64,000 bases of DNA. Source: Candidatus Nitricoxidireducens bremensis (GTDB lineage: Bacteria > Pseudomonadota > Gammaproteobacteria > Burkholderiales > Rhodocyclaceae). The stretch's first letter is position 1, and every line of letters starts with the position of its first letter. Positions 60,501 to 64,000 of this stretch are shown here, piece by piece. The position numbers and the translations under genes were made by a program. The stretch is taken from contig JAOTRT010000006.1 of NCBI GenBank assembly GCA_030247725.1, positions 62,001 to 126,000 of the forward strand, in the 5' to 3' direction. The notes beneath the pieces are model-generated. The model was not told the origin of the DNA, did not search any database, and saw only the letters and a program-made list of their open reading frames with translations.

Positions 60501-62227
60501 TGGGCAGTACTGAAAATGCGTGTCTGCTGGGTGGTGAGGGCGGCGATGACCGCCTCCTGGAGGCTGGCGAGCGGGGCCGTGCCGAGCGCAGCCAGTTGGC
60601 CGGTGCCCAGGGCGCCAATTTGGGCGGACGTGAGGACGGTGGCCTGGGCTGTCGTCAGGGCGGCGATCTCGCCGCTGGCGAGGGTGGCGAATTCGGCGGT
60701 GGTGAGGGCTGCGATGTCGGCCGTACCGAGGCCGATCACGGTGATGGCGGTGAGGCCGAGATCGGCCAGGGCGAGGGCCTGGGTACGGCCGTCGAGACGG
60801 AGGCTGAAGCCGTCGTAGCTCGTACCGGTGCCGGCGCCCTTGATGTGCAGGTATTCGTTGCTGCCGTCCGAGAAGCAGACGGCGACGTTGCCGAGCGTGG
60901 CATCGGCGCGGATGGCATCGATGGTTGCGCTCACCGAGCCGCCGTAGGTGTAGTTGCCCGAGCGCAGCAGGATGCCGCTCATGCCGGAAAGGCTGATGGC
61001 GTCGCCGCTCTGGAAATCAGTGATGCGGTCGAGACTGGCGACGGTGGACTGGCTTGCCGCCGTGTAGCCGAAGATGTCGTTGCCGCCGCCGCCCGTGAGG
61101 ATGTCGGCGCCACCGTTGCCGCGGATCAGGTTGGCGGCGGCGTTGCCGCTGATGGTGTCCGCCGCGCTGCCGCCGTAGACGTTCTCGATGACGACGTTGT
61201 CCGCGATGGCGAGGTTGTTGGTGCCGTTGTAGAGGTTGCCCGGCACCGCCGTGCCGCTGAACATGCTGTTGATGGACGCCAGCGACAGGCCGGCGGGTTG
61301 GGCGAGCAGCAGTTCGGCTTCGGTGGTGCGGATGCCGATGGAACTATAGGTTCCGGCGGCCAGGCTGATGGTGCAGGAGAGTGTCTGGCTGGAGCAGTCG
61401 ATGAGGTCGGTGCCGCCGCCATCCCAGATGGTCGAGTAGAAGCAGGCCTTGTCGGCCCAGCTATAGGTGTTGTTGCCGGCGTTGTAGGAAGTGTTGGCGC
61501 CGTACATGTACTGGAGGGCACGGATGTCGCCGAGCATCAGGCCGGCCGGTTCCAGGTTGTGGTAGTTGTAGTAGCCGCCGCCTAGGCTGTCGATGATGAT
61601 GGAGTCGGTGGCGCCGGTGTAGGACATCACCGTGAAGCCGCGGTTCTCCAGGGAGGCGTCCAGGGTGTAGCCGCCCTCGAAGGGATGCTTGAGGCCGATG
61701 GCGTGGCCGATCTCGTGGACGATGGTCAGCAGACCCGTGCCGCCGGCCTGGAAGTCGGCGGTGCTCCAGGCACTGCCGTTTTCCGTCGTGCTGATCCAGA
61801 CGTCCCCGCCCACCGGGCTGGCCGTGACGCTCGTGATGTTGCCGCCGGACGTGCTGTAGCCGAAGTTCGGGTAGTAAGCATAGCCCAGGCTGCCGTCCTG
61901 GTAGTTCATCCCGAAGGTGAGGTCGCCGGTGCCGCTGGATGCCTGCTGGAAGGTGATGTTGGCGACCGCCTGAATGCTGCTCATGGCGGACAGGGCCGCC
62001 GTCCGCATGGCGTCCGAGAAGGCGGTGAAATTGACGATCGGGTCCGGGTAGCTGGCGCTGTAGCTGGGGACGGCGCCGAGGAAACTGTAGGTGACGCTTA
62101 CGGCGCTGCCGATGCCGCCGGGACTCGCGGGCGTTGTGCCGATGGCATTGACGTAGTTCCAGCGGGCATCGAGCTCACCGTCTCTGATGGCGAGCAGGCC
62201 ATCGAGTGCGCTGGTTGTCGTGGTCAT
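54503..62227 (-). CDS. Giant serralysin-like metalloprotease with RTX and about 220 octapeptide repeats
   Basis: A 2,574-residue protein in one intact frame. Residues 1-210 are an M10 serralysin-type protease: RWN near the N-terminus, zinc site HEIGHAIGLKH at 171-181 and Met-turn VMSY at 200-203. There is no Sec signal. Residues about 350-385 hold RTX calcium repeats (GGSAADTISGN, GNGGADILTGGGGNDIF). About 495-2290 is an unbroken run of 8-residue units of the type (I/V)xAL(T/S)TAQ, with D variants (ETADIAAL). Residues 2293-2574 form a C-terminal domain with DLNGDGV, DRNLDG, DDNRDGRID and DANQDGV calcium loops and a C-terminal end typical of type I secreted proteins. ATG 62227 was chosen over GTG 62233. 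No ABC/MFP exporter genes adjoin it. Confidence 0.88.
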   Translation of the reverse strand: MTTTTSALDGLLAIRDGELDARWNYVNAIGTTPASPGGIGSAVSVTYSFLGAVPSYSASYPDPIVNFTAFSDAMRTAALSAMSSIQAVANITFQQASSGTGDLTFGMNYQDGSLGYAYYPNFGYSTSGGNITSVTASPVGGDVWISTTENGSAWSTADFQAGGTGLLTIVHEIGHAIGLKHPFEGGYTLDASLENRGFTVMSYTGATDSIIIDSLGGGYYNYHNLEPAGLMLGDIRALQYMYGANTSYNAGNNTYSWADKACFYSTIWDGGGTDLIDCSSQTLSCTISLAAGTYSSIGIRTTEAELLLAQPAGLSLASINSMFSGTAVPGNLYNGTNNLAIADNVVIENVYGGSAADTISGNAAANLIRGNGGADILTGGGGNDIFGYTAASQSTVASLDRITDFQSGDAISLSGMSGILLRSGNYTYGGSVSATIDAIRADATLGNVAVCFSDGSNEYLHIKGAGTGTSYDGFSLRLDGRTQALALADLGLTAITVIGLGTADIAALTTAEFATLASGEIAALTTAQATVLTSAQIGALGTGQLAALGTAPLASLQEAVIAALTTQQTRIFSTAQIGALTTEQVAALGTANVTRLSTSQWGALQTAQIAALTTEQATVLQTSQLRALSTAQATALEAADVAVLGTAQIQALMPQAVAALGTQQIVALGTAQIAALSSLQIAALTTAQVRALETTDIAALTTGQMRALETADIAVLGTAQIRALETADIAALTTAQLQALSTAQAAAFSSAQAQALSSAQLRAFQTDDLAALSSAAVAALDSADIAALLTAQIQALSSAQVAALSTAQVRALGSAQIAALSSAQVQALESADLAALSTAQVRAFQTDDLAALSSAQLAAFGTDDFAAFTTAQVAALSSSQAASLSTVQVAAFSSAQLRAIESADLAALATSSIYILGSAGIAALSTAQIAALTTAQLDTFQFTAQLAVFSTAQVAALSSAQLASFGTDDFAALSSAQVRAIDPADLAVLSSAQLAALGADDFTAFTTAQVAAFTTAQAASFSSAQVQAFSSLQVRALSSADLAVLSTANVAALDSADVAALTSTQLQALSSAQIAALSSAQVAALSSTQLAAFSSAQLLAVETADLAALSASQVRAFGTDDIALLSTAQLAALSTAAVSALSSAQLQSFSTAQAAALSSAQLQALSSAQVTFLDSQDLAVFTTSAIVGMDAADLARLSSAQIAALSTAQVAALVSSQVAALTSAQIVALSTAQAAAFSSAQAQALSSAQLRAFQTDDLAALSSAAVAALDSADIAALLTAQIQALSSAQVAALSTAQVRALGSAQIAALSSAQVQALESADLAALSTAQVRAFQTDDLAALSSAQLAAFGTDDFAAFTTAQVAALSSSQAASLSTVQVAAFSSAQLRAIESADLAALATSSIYILGSAGIAALSTAQIAALTTAQLDTFQFTAQLAVFSTAQVAALSSAQLASFGTDDFAALSSAQVRAIDPADLAVLSSAQLAALGADDFTAFTTAQVAAFTTAQAASFSSAQVQAFSSLQVRALSSADLAVLSTANVAALDSADVAALTSTQLQALSSAQVAALSSAQVAALSSTQLAAFSSAQLQAVETADLAALSASQVRAFGTDDIALLSTAQLAALSSAAVSALASSQLQSFSTAQAAALTSAQVQALSLTQLRALDSADLAALATAAMAGMDTADLAGLTTSQLQSLTTIQIAGLTTAQVMAITTTQFAVLGSAQVLALETADLAALTVAQARTLKTQDIALLATGQVQALSTAVIAAFTTAQVLALTTVQIAGLTTAQVQALATQHIRILETADLAALSTAAIAVLDSADIAALTTIQLQALSTAQVAVFGSLQAAGLTTAQVRALETVDLAALATSAISRLDTADIAALTTSQFAVLTSAQIQALTTEQVQSFSTVHIQTLGTAQAAALGTAQAAALSTAQAQALETRDLAVFGTAQVAVLGTGAVAAFGTAQVAALTTAQVAALTTIQVQALTTTQVAALTTQQIQALETADLAAMTAIQIAAIETRDIALLATAQVRAIATAAVAALTTNQIHAFETVQVASLTTLQVRAMTSAQVSALDTSDVAALGTAAVAALDTADVAALTAVQVMTLTTAQIDALTTQQVRALTTIQVQALTTSQFDALSTGDIAIMTTVQIAALRTDQIAALAGEDIRALTTADIVAMTTAQFRALSADGAAALTTAQVAAIETRDLAVMTTSAIAAFTTADIVALTTRQAAALTTAQVGALTTSQVAALETADLAAMSTFQLSNLSMAQADALTTSQMDALSAAQLTAINSIATPLVLDLNGDGVQTVAIDHGVLFDLTASGNISHVGWIAPSDGFLVLDRNLDGVINDGSELFGSATRLATGATAADGFQALADLDDNRDGRIDALDARFRDLQVWTDANQDGVSQAGELHRLADLGVTQLDLAADDVSIRQNGNWIGLESAYGVADGGLHALADVWLQISAGPDRVLDISRVDPALLPPGAMAKIDLSTGGSDLLKISSQDVLALGQQDQVVNAETGAGHVQMIVQGDDNDAVQLAESHWTSGGTTVIDGDTYRIFNDGDAQLLIGVRIHDITTT
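57301..58546 (-). repeat. Near-identical 1.25-kb direct duplication, block 1
   Basis: This block recurs 1,467 bp further on at 58768-60013. The offset equals 489 codons, that is 61 octapeptides plus one residue from the nine-residue unit. Only scattered substitutions were seen between blocks (for example at the first 60 bases), pointing to a recent in-frame duplication. Confidence 0.88.
58768..60013 (-). repeat. Near-identical 1.25-kb direct duplication, block 2
   Basis: Partner of 57301-58546 with the same orientation and frame. The 221 bp between the blocks (58547-58767) are diverged octapeptide units. Confidence 0.88.
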
Positions 62228-62319
62228 GGGCACCCCGGGTGCGTGGAGGATTGCCGAACTCTAAGGCAAAAGCACTGATAAACCAGATATTTGGTACGGG
62301 TGAATATGCGGATTTGTTG

Positions 62320-62583
62320 TTAATTCTCGACAGGCGGAGCGGTGTTCTGCGGTTCCTGTCTGCGGATGATGCCGTCCTTGACCAATTGGGCAACGATACC
62401 TTCCTGCATCTGGACGAAGGACATGAAGGCGTCAAGGGGCATCAGGACCCGATGGGTGACCGTGAAGGCCGGGGTATCTCCCTGATTCTTCGGTAGTTCG
62501 TCGGCGACGGCCAGGTCGAGGCGGACAAGGGTTCCCGTGACGGCAATATTGGCGACGCGGTCGGCGAAGATGTGCTCCTTCAT
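62320..62583 (-). CDS. Small protein of unknown function upstream of the giant gene
   Basis: An 87-residue product starting MKEHIFADRVANIAVTG. It has alternating hydrophobic and charged strands, then an amphipathic helix (LDAFMSFVQMQEGIVAQLV) and a short polar tail. GGGAG precedes the ATG at 62583. It lies 92 bases upstream of the giant gene on the same strand, so it may be in the same transcript. No family is recognised and no signal peptide is present. Confidence 0.6.
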   Translation of the reverse strand: MKEHIFADRVANIAVTGTLVRLDLAVADELPKNQGDTPAFTVTHRVLMPLDAFMSFVQMQEGIVAQLVKDGIIRRQEPQNTAPPVEN

Positions 62584-62669
62584 CGGGCTCCCCATTTCTT
62601 GATGATGAGATGTCTGCGGCAAGGCGATGACGAAGTCATCGATGCGGGGCGCCCGCAGCCCCCCTGTGC

Positions 62670-62978
62670 TCAGGCGGGCTTTTTCGGCTTCTGGCGGTTT
62701 GCACCGCCCCCCTTGTTGCCGAAGAACTTCTTCTGTTGTTGCTTGCCGCCGCCACCACCGCCGCCGCCGGGATTGCCACCACCACCACCGCCGCCGCCGC
62801 CCCCATGGGGGGAAATGCGGTTGCCGGGGGCCAGCTGAATTTCCAGCTCGACGATTTCGTCCCACTGGGCGTCGGTCCGGTCCCGCTCAGGCACGGAAAG
62901 AAGCTCCCGCAGGCGGCGGCGCGGATCGGTGGGTTGGGCGGGTTGCTGGGGCTGCTGGGGCGTCGTCTGGTCGTTCAT
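62670..62978 (-). CDS. Small Gln/Pro- and Gly-rich protein
   Basis: A 102-residue product with a Gln/Pro-rich start (MNDQTTPQQPQQPAQPTDP), a short helical segment (RRRLRELLSVPERDRTDAQW), a run of ten glycines, a second Gly stretch and a basic tail (KKFFGNKGGGANRQKPKKP). It is low complexity throughout, so its function cannot be inferred. It sits four bases after the hydrolase gene on the same strand and upstream of the 87-residue ORF and the giant gene. Confidence 0.55.
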   Translation of the reverse strand: MNDQTTPQQPQQPAQPTDPRRRLRELLSVPERDRTDAQWDEIVELEIQLAPGNRISPHGGGGGGGGGGNPGGGGGGGGKQQQKKFFGNKGGGANRQKPKKPA

Positions 62979-62982
62979 TGCT

Positions 62983-63780
62983 CTATGGCCGGGTGCCCGG
63001 TTCTGCCGGTGGCCCGAATACGTTGGTTAGCCTACCGATGCCGTCGATGATGACTTCGACGGTATCGCCTTCTTGCATTGCACAGACGCCTACCGAGGTA
63101 CCGCAGGCGATCACGTCGCCGGGTTCGAGCGTCATGTCCCAGGACAGGCGGCTGACGATCTCCTCCGGGGAAAAGATCATGTCGCTGACCGGATAATTCT
63201 GTTTCTCGGCGCCTGAGAGTAGCACACGAACGGCCAGAGTTTGCGGATCGATGCCGGTGGCGATGCAGGGACCGAAGACGCCGAAGGTATCAAATCCCTT
63301 GGCCCGGGTCCAATGGACGAAGGCGGGATCGGTCCGCAGCAAGTCGCGGGCCGTGACGTCATTGACGCAGGTGTAGCCGAAGATGGCCTGCCGTGCGTCA
63401 TCGCGGGAAAGGCGGGCGCAGCGTCTGCCGATGACGATGCCCAGTTCGCCCTCGAAGACGATCATGCCGTCGTAGCCGGCCGGACGCCGGATCGTGTCGC
63501 CGGGGCCGGCGAAGCAGTTGGCGCTCTTCAGGAAGTAAAGCGGGTGTTGCGGGAGGTGAAGCTTCTCGGCTTTCGCGCGCTCATGGAAATTGTTCCAGAG
63601 GCCGATCATCTTGCCGGGTTGGCAAGGGGCCAGCAGACGGACGGCGTCGAGGGGGTAGTGTCGGCCGGTGGGCGTAGCGCCGGCGAACATGTCGCCTGCG
63701 TACTCGGTGATGGTGCCGTCTTCCAGGGTTCCCAGGCGAATCTCTCCCTGGGACGCGAATCTCAACCAGCGTTGGATCAT
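62983..63780 (-). CDS. Fumarylacetoacetate hydrolase-family protein
   Basis: A 265-residue FAH-fold enzyme. It has the metal-binding pattern VFEGELGIVIGRR, YTCVNDVTARDL, the KGFDTFGVFGPCI strand and LEPGDVIACGTSVGV. Members hydrolyse or decarboxylate diketo acids in aromatic and sugar-acid breakdown, such as acylpyruvases and 2-hydroxyhepta-dienedioate isomerases; the substrate is not evident here. It lies downstream of the HU gene on the same strand. Confidence 0.88.
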   Translation of the reverse strand: MIQRWLRFASQGEIRLGTLEDGTITEYAGDMFAGATPTGRHYPLDAVRLLAPCQPGKMIGLWNNFHERAKAEKLHLPQHPLYFLKSANCFAGPGDTIRRPAGYDGMIVFEGELGIVIGRRCARLSRDDARQAIFGYTCVNDVTARDLLRTDPAFVHWTRAKGFDTFGVFGPCIATGIDPQTLAVRVLLSGAEKQNYPVSDMIFSPEEIVSRLSWDMTLEPGDVIACGTSVGVCAMQEGDTVEVIIDGIGRLTNVFGPPAEPGTRP

Positions 63781-63789
63781 TGGGGAGTC

Positions 63790-63813
63790 GGGGGCAGGAG
63801 AAGGCCTGCCCCC
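63790..63813 (-). terminator. Hairpin downstream of HU
   Basis: GGGGGCAGG and CCTGCCCCC form a perfect 9-bp stem with a 6-nt loop, 10 bases after the HU stop codon on the minus strand. There is no T-run, so termination efficiency is uncertain. Confidence 0.55.
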
Positions 63814-63822
63814 GCAGAGGCA

Positions 63823-64000
63823 TTACTTCTTCTTGGCGGCCTTCTTGCCCGCGACGGCGGCCTTGAAGCCGGCGCCGGCGGTGAATCGCGGCACGGTGGT
63901 GGCGGCGATCTTGATTTCCTTGCCGGTCTGCGGGTTGCGGCCGGTGCGCGCAGCGCGCTTGGAGGACTTGAAGGTACCGAAGCCGACGAGGGTGACGGTG
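63823..64000 (-). CDS. HU-type DNA-binding protein, partial (N-terminus off window)
   Basis: The last 59 codons of a HU/IHF-family histone-like protein are present. Visible are [20 protein letters not shown], then [10 protein letters not shown] with the DNA-intercalating Pro at the tip of the beta arm, and the strand [12 protein letters not shown]. The end is an extended lysine-rich tail (GKKAAKKK), longer than that of E. coli HU. The start lies beyond base 64000. Confidence 0.93.
   Translation of the reverse strand, partial: TVTLVGFGTFKSSKRAARTGRNPQTGKEIKIAATTVPRFTAGAGFKAAVAGKKAAKKK

Larger units (their letters stand above)
55358..60745 (-). repeat. Octapeptide-coding array, 24-bp units (about 220 copies)
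   Basis: The sequence has a 24-bp period for about 5.4 kb. The deduced unit is hydrophobic-x-Ala-Leu/Phe-x-x-Ala/Ser-Gln/Asp. Early and late units use varied codons, while the middle (about 57300-60013) is dominated by near-identical gcggcgacctgggcgg-type units. At least one unit has nine residues (LDTFQFTAQ), present in each duplicated block. Confidence 0.9.

Overview
The window is high-GC DNA with a gene set and gene order typical of a Betaproteobacterium, most likely of the Rhodocyclales (inference; there is no 16S rRNA here). Pointers are the Rnf operon next to nth, the gloB/yafS/rnhA/dnaQ order, an AcuI/PrpE pair, a Fur-type iron ABC transporter, paired N-end-rule transferases, and several GGDEF sensors including one with a c-type heme motif.

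Layout. 1-2.1 kb: minus-strand 3' part of a membrane-anchored YCF48/BNR-repeat protein with 13 units of exactly 126 bp, running off the left edge. 2.2-6.5 kb: Yej/Dpp-type peptide ABC transporter (two permeases, one fused double ATPase, no binding protein). 6.5-10 kb: heme-type GGDEF sensor and MltD. 10-14.5 kb: livKHMGF branched-chain amino-acid-type importer. 14.6-17.3 kb: gloB, a yafS-like methyltransferase, rnhA, dnaQ. 17.3-24.2 kb: a more accessory stretch with an AbrB/Doc toxin-antitoxin pair, an NnrS-like membrane protein, dnaB, an AT-richer orphan PD-(D/E)XK nuclease, small enzymes, a secreted repeat protein and a BrnT/BrnA pair. 25-34 kb: htpG behind a sigma-32 promoter, a DNA glycosylase, a small Cys-rich secreted protein, an orphan GspE/PilB-like ATPase, a thioesterase, a Tat-type FecR-domain protein and an NMT1-PAS-PAS-GGDEF sensor. 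34-42.3 kb: nth, a hybrid histidine kinase and rnfABCDGE, with two large hairpin repeats between rnfC and rnfD. 42.4-46.6 kb: ald, pyrD, a small helical protein, bpt, aat. 46.6-50.5 kb: iron transporter fbpC/fbpB/fbpA with Fur-type sites. 50.6-54.4 kb: NlpC/P60, acuI, prpE and tRNA-Val(GAC). 54.5-62.2 kb: a 2,574-residue serralysin-like metalloprotease/RTX protein, most of which is about 220 octapeptide repeats. 62.3-64 kb: two small unknown proteins, a fumarylacetoacetase-family hydrolase and the 3' end of an HU gene.

How the parts work together: most of the window is housekeeping chromosome (DNA replication, quality control, Rnf-driven electron transport, nutrient import). The most unusual content is repetitive. 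It comprises the giant octapeptide protease with an internal near-identical 1.25 kb duplication, the YCF48 array, the paired hairpin elements inside the rnf operon, and a 48-nt leader shared by rnfD and bpt. The strongest candidates for something undescribed are the octapeptide-repeat metalloprotease and the hairpin/leader repeat family; the orphan nuclease is a possible defence gene.
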